Positions 1 through 11,724 of a stretch of 64,000 nucleotides of DNA are shown here, one piece after another. The notes under the pieces were generated by a model. It was given only the letters and a program-made list of their open reading frames with translations, was not told the DNA's origin and did no database searches. A program made the position numbers and the translations under genes. Source of the stretch: Stemphylium vesicarium (taxonomy: Eukaryota; Ascomycota; Dothideomycetes; Pleosporales; Pleosporaceae); NCBI GenBank assembly GCA_004380135.1, contig QXCR01000026.1, positions 248,001 through 312,000 on the forward strand, given 5' to 3'. The number at the start of each line of letters is the position of its first letter. The stretch's first letter is position 1.

Positions 1-1475
1 TCATAGGGTCACGCGACCACGATCCTCACAAGACCGCAAGACTTGATATCTTTCTCATAAGGCTATGCATTCTCATGTTCGTCTGTCAATCCTACTTCGC
101 GCCCACCGCCCTCCCATCGTAGCTAGTGTTGCGTCCATCTCACATACCCGTCTGGGTGTTCTCTCCATCATCTCCCCCGTCCACATGATTACCGTCCTTG
201 CCTCCTCCACCCACAGTCATCTTCGCGCCCACTTCTATAGGGCCTCCTGCCGTACCTGGATGCGTTAGCAAATTATGTATCGACCCAAAAACTTTAACTA
301 TAACATCGTGGATGAAGTAAGATGGCGAAGAAAGACGTACCACCGATCCAACCCACTACTTCCACGGCGCGAGGCCAAACCCCTAGAGCGACGAAGACGG
401 CTATAGTCTCGATGACCAGAACACGGCTGGGGAGGCATGAGTATGAAGAGTTGGCGTTGGGAGCCTCCAGGCCTGGGGTTCCGTACGGGGAGAAGACTGT
501 CGATTCCATTGTGTATGGAAGGAAGAACGGAACGCATGATTGTATGCTTTTCTGATCGTAATTCGTAGCGAAATTTGTAATGAAGTGGTAGTCTGCCCCC
601 GTTGGATCCGTTGGTGCTGTTTCGAGTTTGGAATGTAGCGAGCGTGTAATTTTTTTTGGTGAGTATTATTGATCGATATGCTTCCGCAGTGCCGTATGAA
701 GAAACTGAAACAAACCCGCAAGCATGGCAAATTTTCTTTTCTAATATAGAAGATCGCGCTGCTAAGACATGGTTTGACGGGGCGTCTCTTGTCTTGCGTC
801 AAGGCTCCCACGGACGCTGCGCAGTGACTGTCTTACACTTGTCTGACTGAGTGTGTAACTCAATGACATGACCCCTCTCTGGGTAGATACTGCAGATCAC
901 TGAACGGCTTTTTCGCAAAGTTTCTCACTGCAAAGACTTCGCCTAACTTTGTTTTATCAAGATAGATCTAGTGGAATTTCGTTCTAGCTAGAGAGCTGTA
1001 CACAAAGTTACGAGAAGCATGCTACAACTAGGATAAACTTAGACATACGCGACGCACCTGCTCTATGCTATTAACATGAAGACCATGTTTTTTCATTAAG
1101 AAGCCAATAAAAAACGAGGCAGTATCGAGGCATGTTTCTCCAGTAACATGCAATCACTGTGCTTCTTTGTCACCATTGAGCAAATAGCAAAAGTTTAGAG
1201 ACAACATAGAATCACTTGGAAATCAAGAATAGAAGAGGCGCAGTAGTTTGGAACTTTAATTGAGAAATGCTATTTTGGGGTATTTGATCATAACAGTAAA
1301 AATATATGCATGTGCTGCAGCCAGGCCGCACGACACACCGTCATCGTAGAGCCCAGCACATTCAAGCGCTGTCTCTCAACTTCATGCCATCGTCAAGTGA
1401 AGATATAAGCCTTGCTTATGATTCCTTCATGAGATATACTTGACAAGCTGTAGTAAATCTACGCATGCCCATCCT
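1..1475. other. Left-edge region without a firm gene
   Basis: No gene can be supported firmly here. The only reading frame worth noting is the small one at 322-555, listed separately. From about 860 to 1400 the DNA is AT-rich with no long frame, as expected for a 3' flank of the transporter gene that ends at 1476 on the minus strand. Confidence 0.4.
322..555 (+). CDS. Tentative small ORF ending in a CaaX-like tetrapeptide
   Basis: An ATG-started frame of 77 codons. The product is basic and rich in Thr, Arg and Lys in its first half and ends in Cys-Met-Leu-Phe, which has the form of a C-terminal prenylation (CaaX) box. I do not recognise the protein. It could be a real small gene, the last exon of a gene whose upstream exons lie further left, or chance. 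No clear splice acceptor or core promoter decides between these. If real and prenylated it would be membrane associated. Confidence 0.25.
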   Translation: MAKKDVPPIQPTTSTARGQTPRATKTAIVSMTRTRLGRHEYEELALGASRPGVPYGEKTVDSIVYGRKNGTHDCMLF

Positions 1476-3311
1476 TTACTCTTCCCCTTCTCTACGGAGC
1501 CTTTGGTTGTTGTCGATAAACACCTTCTTGAACCTGAAATGGCACAGATCCGTGGTAACCTCCCAGGAGCTCTTTGCGTTCTCCGCGATGACTTGCCTGG
1601 TTGGCTTCTGGAACAGCTGGTCAATCTCCTCGAGCGTGAGGCCCTTGGTCTCAGGCATGAAGAAGATCTGGTAGAACCATCCAAGAACAGCGATACCACC
1701 GAAGAAACCGAGGGCCAGACCAGTCTTGGTGAAGGTATTTTGCATCTCGGTGAAGTTGTAGGTAACGATGAAAGAGGAGAGGAACAACCATGCGGTAGAA
1801 GTGGTCATACCATATGAACGGAGGTAGGTTGGGTAGACCTCGGAGGGAATGACCCAGGTGAGTGCGGCGTAAGAACCGAAGAACAGCTCGTAGAGGATCA
1901 ATCCGATGAAGTAAACCGCCAGCTTGCCGCTGAGACCTTCGATTTGGTAGGAGATACCGACGAGCATAAGGCCGATGAAGAAACCGGGCAACATGGCAAT
2001 AGCCCAGAAGCGACGACCGCATGTCTCCATGAGGAAGATGGCGGGTATGGTACCGAGAAGGAGGGAGCCTCCACCGACGAGCGACATGTAGGTAGCATCG
2101 TAAGTGTCAAAGCCAACTTGCGACATGAGAACCGACTGCAGGGTTGAAGTTAGTGAATTTATCTCATGTGACTTCGGACGAAAACTTACCATGTAGTACA
2201 TGATCGCGTTGATACCGGTAAATTGACCAAGGAAGATCATCATGTTGGCGTAGATGATGGCACGGCGCGCACGGGGCTTGGTGAAGAAGTCCATCCATGG
2301 GTAGCGGGTTGTACGGCCGGCAGCGACCTCAGCCTCTTCCATCTCAGTGCTGACCTTCATGACGAAGAACTCCTCGCGCGCCTCGTGTGTAGCGGTGCCG
2401 CGAATGCGCTTCCAGACCTTGAACGCCTCAAGAGGCTTGTTCTTGTGCATGAGGAAACGAGGGCTCTCAGGCATGAAGAGAATACCGACACCCATGACAG
2501 TAGAGAAGACGAGCGAGGAACCGAGGATGTAGCGCCAGTTGCCGGGAACGGTGATGAACATGGCAGCGACAGCGTATCCGAGAACTTCTCCAAGCGCGAT
2601 GTTGAATTGGTATAGCGAGACGAGGTTACCACGCATGCGGCTCTCGACTGTTTCGGCAACGTAGACGGGCACGGTACCTCCCTCGAGACCGACACCAGCT
2701 CCCAGGATGACACGGGCAGCGATGATCATGCCGTAGTTCATGGATCCGGCTTCGAGAGCACCACCGATGGTGTAGAGAATACAGGAGATAATGATGGCCC
2801 AACGGCGACCAAAGTATTCGTTGCATGGCGAGATTAGGAAGGCACCAGCGACAGCTAGATGATGTTAGATCGAATCTCACGACATGTTGTTGATCGTGTA
2901 CGTACCACCAAGAGGCATGCCAGAGTTGACAAGCGAGTTTTGACGAGCAGTAAGACCCAAGTCGGCGGGGAGCGTCAAGTTGGCACCGGAAATAAGCGAC
3001 TGGTCGAGTCCGGAAAGGAGACCACCCATTGAAGCGAAAGCGACAAGCATCCATGTGAAGTGCTTGGGGTTCTTGAACTCAATGTCAAAGAAACCCTTCT
3101 GGTAGTTGGCCTGCTCCAACTGCTTCTCGAGATCCTGGATCAGATTCTCGGATTCCCATCCTCTCGCATCTTCGAGCTGCTCTGTCCTGGCCTTTGGCGC
3201 AGAGTAGTCTCCGGTAGGGGCGACCTGAATGTTGTCGTTCTTCTCGGTGTGCGGCTGGGGGAACGATGAAGTGTCGTCCACCTCGACCATCTTGGTATCC
3301 TTTTCATCCAT
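1476..3311 (-). CDS. MFS sugar/polyol transporter
   Basis: A major facilitator superfamily sugar porter of 576 residues that probably imports a hexose, disaccharide or polyol across the plasma membrane. Exons are 2906-3311, 2190-2854 and 1476-2135; both introns are GT...AG and the exon lengths sum to a multiple of three. After an acidic cytosolic N-terminus of about 75 residues come the usual twelve hydrophobic segments. Sugar-porter signatures are visible: GRRW after the second segment, PESPRF before the central loop, a second GRR in the C-terminal half, and PETKG followed by LTLEEID near the C-terminus. These give the family securely but not the substrate; fungal inositol and alpha-glucoside transporters share them. 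A TATA-like element and a CreA-like CCGGGG motif lie about 125 bp upstream, so glucose repression is plausible. Confidence 0.93.
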
Positions 3312-5762
3312 GATGGGCAGTGATCAGCAGAAAGAAAAGAGAGAGCGAGATGTAAGTGGAGAAGGGGTATGCAGCAAAAAGGCTGGTTATCTCTCTCACA
3401 CAACCACCCCTCTCAGCGGCTGCATCTCCGCCCTTTATAAACCCCGGTGGAGAAGACCCACGCCCATGGAGAAGCTCCCCATGGTGCTCCTCACGCGACT
3501 GCAGTGACGTACACGTGGAGTCTCCATGGCACGAAGACCGCAAATTTTTGTCTTGCGCGGATCGCGATACCGGGGTCCTTGCAAGGCCAGTAAGCGCGAG
3601 CACGAGACCGGTTGTTGCAGACTTATCAATGGTTGTCCGGGAACAGTATAGATTGGTGGAGAAGAACAAGCATCGGACCGACGTCTTGGTGGAGCTTGGC
3701 TGCAAAGAAGCTTCTAGCGGCCCACATGAGGCTCTGCGGTTGATCAGATATTCCTCCCGAGATACTCGCCGATTGCACACGGAAGGTTGTGCGTGTCCTT
3801 CCCCTTGTCTCGAAGGCATTTTTCTTCCCCGTGGAGATTCGTCGCCTTTCCTGGGGTGCCCTCGCAGCGCAACAGATCATGGCCAAGTTCGACGCAGAGA
3901 TAAGCATTGAGTAGCAGCACGGGAGTGGCGGATGGCTAGCGGTTCACAAGCAGTTTGCGGCCTTTCTACAATGCCCCGGAGTCTCGACCGAGCGACCAAT
4001 ACGTGAGTGCATGCGTAGCCAGCAACGACTGTCGAAACCATGACGTCGCGCCACCATTCCGTGTGTCAACAAGCGGCGCAAATTGCATGAGAAATGGTCG
4101 AACACTTTTGACGCATGTACCACCATCGGAATCGGAGGGCGGAGGAAAACCTGGTCGGTGAAGGCATCCCCCTCGTTTACTGTCGGGGATTCGGCGCCCA
4201 TACTCTTTGTGGGCGAAGCCGTAGAAAACGGGGAAGGGAGCGTACCTAGCTCCAGTACGCCGTCCGACATGTTCCGCTCCAGCCTCATGCCTTCCCCCAG
4301 TCTGGAGGCTCTGCTAGTTTTGTTGGGTCCACCCCACCTCTCCTCCTTCAGGAACCCCAGGGGCCTCGAAATCGCGGGTTGAGGCCACCTCGGGCGAAAC
4401 CGGCAATCGAGGATGGGGGGTACCAGCGAGCGGGTGAGGGGGATGGGTTGACTAGCATTTTGCGGAGAGAAAATGCGGCGAATCTCATTACCCGGAGGGT
4501 AAAAAAGAGAGAAAAAATCACGGTACTTACGAGCGCTTTGAACATCCGAGCCCGATTCAGTTACGACCAACATCCCTACGTTTTTATCCCCATCAACCCG
4601 TCTCAACCCTCACACTTCCGACATGCGACCGCGCCCCACCACCGTAGAAGCCCCAGGAGGTGGGCAACGATGCACTAACACACAAGCTACACGTTAGTAT
4701 CTTGATCAAAGCACCAAGGCCTTGGGACTAGAATCTTGTTTCCAATAGACTAACTGTACCGTCTTCCTAAGTCAAGCAATTCTAGTTCCCCATTCCTTCC
4801 GCTCCCTCGATCCTTTTACGGAACCGAACCGGTGTAGAGCAGGATGCATGGTCCCACAGTCTCGCGAGCCGCGCGCCTCGTGAACGCCCGAGGTTTTGAC
4901 GGTGGAGAGCTGTGCTCTTCTTTCCTGCCGTATGAAATCACTGTGCAGTATCCGCATGAAATAACTACTCTCCTCTGTTTACTTTCGAGTCGTGCAGCCA
5001 AATTAGCAGGCATCGTTCGATAGCCAGCAAGCACACTTCTCCACTCACGGGCGAAGACTTCTCTGTATCCGGTGTCTATGCTTCATGTCTCGTGGCTAGC
5101 GGCAGATCTGCCATCTTGGCGGCTTTACTTGCTAAAGGAGGTGCAAGCGACTTGATAAGATGATTAGACGGCCCGTGCCAGTTCTTGGAAGCACTGCTGT
5201 GCTCTTCACTCTGTTGTCTCAAATTTTTGAGAGCTCTGAATCTTTCCTTTGTGACAATGAGCCTCCACTAGATGTCGTTCACTCTCCTTCTCTCTTTGAT
5301 TGCACCGTAGATGAGCCGTTGCAACCATCCAGAACGACCACGTTCTCACATAATTACTACGACTCCAAGTTCATGACCCAACAACCCCTTCCGGCTTCCG
5401 AGCAGTCATGCGTCAGATACAGAGCAGGTGCTGATTCACGTTCAGTGTTGCTCTCGCCGCCAGAGTAGCGGATTGCACAAAGTAGTAGCGTCACAACAAT
5501 AAGGAATAGAGCGCAAGGTGGTGGTAAGGCAAGTACATCCGTCACAGTGGTGGGTTGCGACTACCATATTGTCTTGGTGGCACGTGCTCGAGGGAAGCCG
5601 CGTGCCATCGCCATTGCCATCGCAGCATTTTCATCGAGATGCTCTCCTGCAGTGTTGTAGCAACAGGTCATATCAAAGCTATTTCTTGTTTACCAAACAT
5701 GCTATATATGCTCGCTAAAAACCAACAACGACAGCCATAGCAACTCACATATCGGCTCTTCC
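3312..5762. other. Intergenic: transporter promoter and 3' flank of the hydrolase gene
   Basis: About 2.4 kb with no supported gene. The first part is the promoter of the minus-strand transporter. Several frames up to 220 codons overlap one another on both strands, but none has a recognisable domain or a coherent start and splice pattern. Confidence 0.5.
3434..3447 (-). promoter_or_regulatory. TATA-like box with adjacent CreA-like site, transporter promoter
   Basis: TTTATAAA at 3434-3441 lies about 125 bp upstream of the transporter ATG. Directly beside it on the minus strand is CCGGGG (3442-3447), which fits the carbon catabolite repressor consensus SYGGRG. The position is typical for a fungal core promoter. 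The CreA assignment is inference from a six-base match. Confidence 0.4.
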
Positions 5763-8143
5763 TCACACAACCCCATCGCCACCCAGCCCACCAGTCAACC
5801 CCTTCATCCTCCTCCCCAGCAAATCATCCTCGCTAGCAAGACTAACCAGACTCTTCCTCCTACTACCGCGTTCGCTCTTCCTCACTCTACCCCTACCGCG
5901 TCTATTACCATCATCCTTATTCTGCTGACTACCCCTCTTGACTTTGTTCAGCACCGTCATTTCAAGAGGTCTATCCTCGTCAGCCGAGCTCGCCGTTCCA
6001 GTCCTGCGATGATGCCTAGTGCGCTGTGGGGAGGTGAGCCCATCGATCGCATCCGCAAGGCCTACGGTACCGAAGTAATCTGCAGCGCCATTTCCCCTTG
6101 GGCGTCTCGGCGGAGCAGCAATCGGTGTATACATTGGCGTTTCCCACATGCCATCCGCTGCCTTGTTTGCGTCTGCATCAAAGGCCTCGGTGATCCATTT
6201 CCCGCACCGGTAAATGTACTTCCAACCTTCTGGAAACACACCGACGAACTGCAAGAAGCCGTGGCTTATACCGGGGATAAGATCGACATTCACCCATTTC
6301 TCCTCGCGAAACTCGCCGCGCGCCCAATCTAGCCCGAGGTCTTTTGCTGCGACCCATTCTGCGCGCTTGGCCTGGCGGAGGCGGCCAGCGAAGATTACGG
6401 TGTCGTCGACGAGGGGGTCGCGCTCGCCGGTTAGCATCCAGCACCGCGGGAACTTTGCTAGGAGAGATTCTGGAGCAAGAAGTGGGGAGAGAAGGAAATC
6501 GGTGCTGAAGTCGGGTCGGTGATGGGGTCCTATGTATAGGATGATCATGGCACGCATCATTTCTGGGGTGAGGATGCGGTCGTTGAAGTAAGATATCATG
6601 CTGGATGTTGCAAGGCGGGTCTTGATGGCTGTCGCAGGAGGCGCTGGTAGGGTCGCACCTGGAGTGGGCGGCTGAGTAGGTACTGGTGTAGGCGGTAGAC
6701 TGTTGGCGTTTGCGGGTGTCATTTGGTCTGGGGTTTGGTGCATGACAGTGTTACCATTGATAGTGGTATTGCTAGTGTTCAGACGGGGAAGGGAGTGGCT
6801 ATCTTGGCCGGTATGAGCGGCCGAGAGCTTGATCATTGTCTGGGGTGATGCAAGGACCCGTTCGGAAGCTGTTGTTGCGCCATCGGTTTTGCTCGTCTTG
6901 TTGGCGTCGTCGTCACTTTCCGAGTCTGAGCCATAAGGCGTGTTCGGTGCAAGATGGCGGTAGTCATCACTCTTGTGTCGCAGAATGGGTCGATTTGTCT
7001 TCCTTACCCTACGCTCGCGGATGAGAGCCATCTGCTCGTCTGTCATCCAGTTGCCAATGTTCATATCCAGTGCTGGATAGACGAGCACTACGCCGACTGG
7101 AGGTGGTAGCATGTGTTCGCCCTGCCATCGCCGTGTCTCTGTCGAGCCACTTTGTAGGACCATGAGCACCATGCCCACAGCCAGGTTACCGCCAGCAGAG
7201 TCACCAGAAACCACGACCTTGGGCTCGACTTCTCCCGATAGTCCCATGCATGTCCCTCTCGAAGTGATGATCATGTGGTAGACATCGTAGCATTCGTTCA
7301 GCGCATACGGATACGGGTGCTCGGGTGCCTTTCTGTAGTCTAAACTCAGCACAGGTAGGCCCGTCTTGCCAGCCCAACCCATCAGCTTATCGTCGTGATT
7401 TCTCGGGTCCATGGCAACAAAGCCACCACCAGGTATGTCCAGCACAATCTTGTCATGCTTCTTGAGTGCGCTCCGCGGCCCATTAAAGTACAACCATCCT
7501 GTCACGGGCTCTTGATACGAGCTCGCTCTTGGTCTCGGTATCCTGATCTTACGCGGCGGGTATACCATCAACCTTGGGCGCATCAAGCTGGTCAAAGCGC
7601 CAAGATACGGAGTCGTTCCCTTGTTCCACGCGACGCGAAGGTGATCGACCGTGAGCGTGGCTCTGATCTTTCTGACCTTCTCATCCGCCTGCTCTGCACA
7701 TATCATGTAGTATATGCTGAACACAATCGAAAGCAGATCTCTTACGCCTTTTCGTTTGATACGCATGGCAGACCAGAAGCCTGCGTCGAGCGCCGTTGTA
7801 ACCCATGTAGCACGGAAGTATGAGCGCGAGTAGAGGCTTGCGAGCGGTTCGGGACATTCGAGGCCGACGAGCTTGCCAAAGTTGCGGGCGACGTAGAGGT
7901 AGAGCAGCGTTATGAGGACAGATTGCCACACAGTAAGCTTCTTGGAGAGGAGGGCTGAAACACGTCGGAGGATTGGTGGACCATGGCGGTCGCCTCTAAG
8001 GGTTTGTGAGCATGTGTTGTCGCAGTGATAGGAGAGTATATCGATGCTTACCTATAGAGGTAGAAGGACCAAAAAGACACGACTGCCAGCACCTGTATTT
8101 TCCTAAACTGCACCGACGGCCGCCCAAGTACATGATCTATCAT
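5763..8143 (-). CDS. Membrane-anchored alpha/beta hydrolase, hormone-sensitive-lipase type
   Basis: An alpha/beta-hydrolase-fold-3 esterase/lipase of 774 residues. Exon 1 (8052-8143) is joined to exon 2 (5763-7995) by a 56 bp intron, GTAAGC...TTAG, which gives an in-frame product starting at the ATG at 8143. Visible features are an N-terminal hydrophobic stretch (about residues 18-29), a second near 52-66, the oxyanion-loop motif PGGG, the nucleophile elbow GDSAGG (Ser near residue 296), an acidic residue in GERDPLVDD (near 555) and a catalytic His in SHGF (near 608). This HGG/GDSAG pattern is that of hormone-sensitive lipase and Say1-type steryl-acetyl hydrolases. A disordered Ser/Thr/Pro-rich insert of about 120 residues interrupts the domain between nucleophile and acid, and the C-terminus is basic and disordered. 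The substrate is unknown; an ER or lipid-droplet ester is plausible. Confidence 0.88.
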
Positions 8144-9021
8144 GACGACAGCTCTTTCTCTCTCAGAGCGCTCCCTTGCAAATCGCACTCAGGTGTTCTT
8201 GTTCGCGACCTAACAAATAGCAATGCAACCTCGTTGTGCGTCATGAAAGGCTTTCAGTTGGCGTCTCCACGTTTAATGTCGCAGTCGAGTTTTGCGTCAG
8301 CAGCATGTGAATGTGCCAGAATCCGGGGTTCCGGGGTTTGCGCGGGCACCACCCAGACTGGGGTATTGGAGAGCCTTTCTAAGAAGGGCGCGGAAAGCAT
8401 CATCAGCCGTAATCATCCATGGTGCGGAATAGCCGTTCAGGCCGTCGACAAGCGCGGCGCATTTGCTGTATGAGGCTCTGTGGTTGGGTGAGGATCCGGC
8501 ATGTGACAAGCTGCGGTGGATGCGTGCGTGCCATGTGAAAGCCGCGCTATGACATTTTCTCGGCTTTGTTGCATCTTTCCGAGGAACCCACGTCAGCTAC
8601 CCTGGTCACAACCGCCAGCCACCACTTTGTCTAAATCCCCATGCGCTCCCTTCGGCTGGCGCTATCTTTAGTAGCGTAAGGGAGGAACCGACCGTGGCGC
8701 GCGACTTTCTTGTTATGTTGCTAAATTGTGGCGGAGATGTGAGGTTTGGGAAGAGCGAAGCCTCACCCGAAAAGCATCACGTATAGCCGAGGGACATGAA
8801 GTACAAGAAGGAAAATCGTTAAAATCGTCTCGAAACTCTTTCGCTAAGCTATATACCATGAATGGATGTAAATCTTGTATAGCCCCATCTATACTCGTGG
8901 CAGCTTTGATGGTATCCGCACAACTCCCTCGCCAAATGCATCGTACCAAGAAAAAAATCTTCATGCTCAGCGAGCTTCTGCCATCTGCCGCTGAGACACC
9001 TCCGTAGAACAGATCTACTCC
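8144..9021. other. Intergenic between hydrolase promoter and HMG-box gene end
   Basis: Nearly 900 bp with no supported gene. It contains the upstream region of the hydrolase gene and the 3' flank of the next minus-strand gene. Confidence 0.5.
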
Positions 9022-11208
9022 TCACTTCACAGCCTTAACCCACTCCCCAACTTCAAACCCAACCCTCCTCAAATCAGCTTCCGTAAACCTCCCTTCCTTC
9101 TCCTTGCTCACCGTCAAGCACCTGGCAGGTTCATCCATATCAGGCTTGTGTCCTACCTGCCCCTCCTTGGCATCATAGCCTTTCACGTATAGCGTGAGAT
9201 CTGGACCCACAATTCCCCGCCACATAGTGGCCATCCATTGCCAATGATCCGCCGCACTGTAGGCATCCTGGATAGGGACGCACGATGCATATGAGACCGA
9301 GGCTTGGAGCTGGAAGGTTGGAAGGATGATGACGGGCTTGGCCACAGGTACGAGGGTTGTGGTAGGGGATTCGGGTGGTGTTGCAGAGTCTTCCCGAGAC
9401 ATGGTGTCGGCGATGGAATCTTTGTCGCACATGACGACATCTGGAGTAGGAGAGGTGATGGATGACGTGGTAGTGATGTGTTTGATCATCCCTTTGCTTT
9501 TGCCATGCCATTCCTTGATAAGATCAAGATAGTCAACGATGGTGACATCTTTTTCCTCGTGGCCACGGAGTTTGGGTGGCTCAGCCATCTGAGGCTTGAA
9601 CTCCCCTTGCTTGATGAGGTAGTCGGTGAGCCACTCGGAAAGCTCTCGGACCGCAGCTGGGTCATCGCCTTCGACAGCGATTATGGCACCGCGACCTTCT
9701 TTCTCAGAGGTACTTCCGTTACCAGGCTCCTTATAGGGAGGCGTTATGCGACCAAGCAGCTTGATCTTGTTCAGGTAGGGAAAGGCGCTGAGGACTCCGC
9801 CCACACTCTTGGGACTGGAGCTATGAGACGATGGCCCCATCTCCACCATGGAAAGTCTTCCATCACGAGGAGTTCGGGGAGGCGGCATGGTCGCGCTGTT
9901 CGGAGGTGAATACCGCACCTGGATGGGAGGCAAAGACTCGCGGCGAGCATACTGCGTCTGGGGGTAATAAGGGCCATCCGGTCGGTGTCCAGTAGCGGAA
10001 GGCGGAGGTCCATAGTCAAATCGGCGTTTCTTGTTTGGAGTGAGAGGGCTGTACATGTTCATGGAGTCGTCGCGCATAGCTGCAGTAATCTTGATATTGC
10101 TGAGATTCAAGGGGCCCTGACCTCGCCGGTGAACTGGCGACTCCAGGCTGAGATTGCTCATCACGGGTAGATAGCGAGTCGTTTGCGTGAGACCTTCCGT
10201 TATGTTGGGTGGCGGCAAGGTAGGCGTGCCAGAAGCGTCGAGGAATGGACTGGTGGGCGTCTTGAGACTGCGACCGCCGCACCTGTGGCAACGGAATCTG
10301 TCGACCGTTGTATGCTGACCAGAAGGGTTCAAAGGTGATGAGCCCGGTTTACCAAGGCGACGTGGCTGATAACGGTAGTTAGGGTATTGTTCCTGATGTC
10401 TGGCCTTTTCTTCCTAGATGTTGTTAGAATGAAGATGCATATAAAGACACGAAGATGGTACTAACCTGTGCTAGGTTTTGCCAAATCTTCTTATGCTCTT
10501 CACCTTCAGCCTTCCACTGCTCGCCAATAATCTTGGAAATGTCAGGGTTGTTAAGACCAGGGTTGAGAGCAACAATGGCTTGCTGGTGGTGCTGACGATA
10601 AAGAATAAAAGCTGTAAATAGTGGTCAGCATGCTGCACAAGAATCTTCGGCCAACAAAGGCCTTGCGCTTTGTTTTAATCCAGACATCAAATCATGACGA
10701 TCCGATCGAATAAGTTTTTTTTTAGAAGACAATGAAAGATCGCGAACTCACCATTCCTGGGGCGTGGTATTTTCGGCTCAGGCTGACAGAGGCAGACATG
10801 GCCGCCAGCAAAGTCTGGAGACCCCGCAGTCGTGGATACGACACTTGGAGGCGGATTGTCTTCTGTCGGACTATCAGAATCCTCTCTATCGGTGACTGCC
10901 ACGATTGAGGCAAGCCTTTTTCTCGTGGTCCGAGGAGACGATGCAACAGGTGAGCATGCTTCTTCCTTCTTGCTACGCTCGGCGGTAGGATTGGCCGTAG
11001 GAACAGAGCGTGTCTCGTGGATTCGACTACTCTTACGCAGATTCCGAGAAGGCTTCGAGTCATCCATTGGCAACTGTGGAGAATTCTCGCTCGTCTGCAT
11101 GGTGGATTTAATGTACCGCCTAGGCACGTTGAAGAATGTTGCAACAGGTGGTTGGGGAGCTGGAGGTGGGGTCCAAATAATCGGCGGTAATACTCGACTT
11201 GCTATCAT
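9022..11208 (-). CDS. HMG-box transcription factor (MATA_HMG/Ste11-Rox1 type)
   Basis: A nuclear DNA-binding regulator of 664 residues. Exons 10752-11208, 10466-10611 and 9022-10413 join in frame. The HMG box spans about residues 148-218 and crosses both introns: it begins with PRPRNAFILYRQ, continues through NPDISKIIGEQWK and ends in QYPNYRYQPRR. The PRPxNAFILYR start is the sequence-specific MATA_HMG class that includes Ste11, Rox1 and mating-type HMG proteins. Downstream is a CxxC motif (FRCHRCGG), a long disordered Pro/Ser-rich middle with a basic KKRRFDYGPP segment, and a conserved-looking C-terminal region without a domain I recognise. Filamentous ascomycete relatives act in sexual development or in repression; the target genes here are unknown. 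Confidence 0.88.
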
Positions 11209-11724
11209 TTTGGAGATTAACGACGAGGTGGCTGAGCTAATGACTTTGGTTGGACGACGGCGCAGTTCATTGTCCCGCTGATCAGAAAGGGAGTGACCGC
11301 GTTGGACGAACCATACAACACTCTAAGCTTCTTTGAATGCATTATGCGGTACGCAAAGTTAGGAGCCAATGTGCTTGATGGGTGAGCCGATGCGATCCAG
11401 TAAAATGATTGTCCCAGTCAGACGCAGCCGTCTCCGCTGGGGGTTTCTTTGTTCTTCCCATATCCAGAAGCGGCCAAGACACGCGAGACCAACTCGTCAA
11501 GACATTGCAACATTCCTGCAACCGCTATGCAAGGGGCGCTAACAATGCAAAAGCCTCTTTCACAGTCATTGCACAGTTGCTCGGTATCGGGGAGACCGTA
11601 ACCATGCTGCGCACTGAGCCCATGTGTCGTTCTTCAAGAGGGCGCAATCTGTTCAGTGTCACTGGAAACTAAGAAACGTCATGTGCCTTGGTCAAGTTTT
11701 AGACACTGTCTTTAGAACAGCTTG
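11209..11724. other. Intergenic: HMG-box gene promoter
   Basis: About 515 bp between the HMG-box gene start and the end of the SGNH-like gene. A frame on the plus strand at 11409-11672 has no recognisable content. Nothing else is seen. Confidence 0.5.

Noticed and set aside
3944..4606. 220-codon open frame on the minus strand
   Set aside because: No recognisable domain, composition unlike the neighbouring genes, and overlapping long frames on the other strand; it fits promoter and leader DNA of the transporter.
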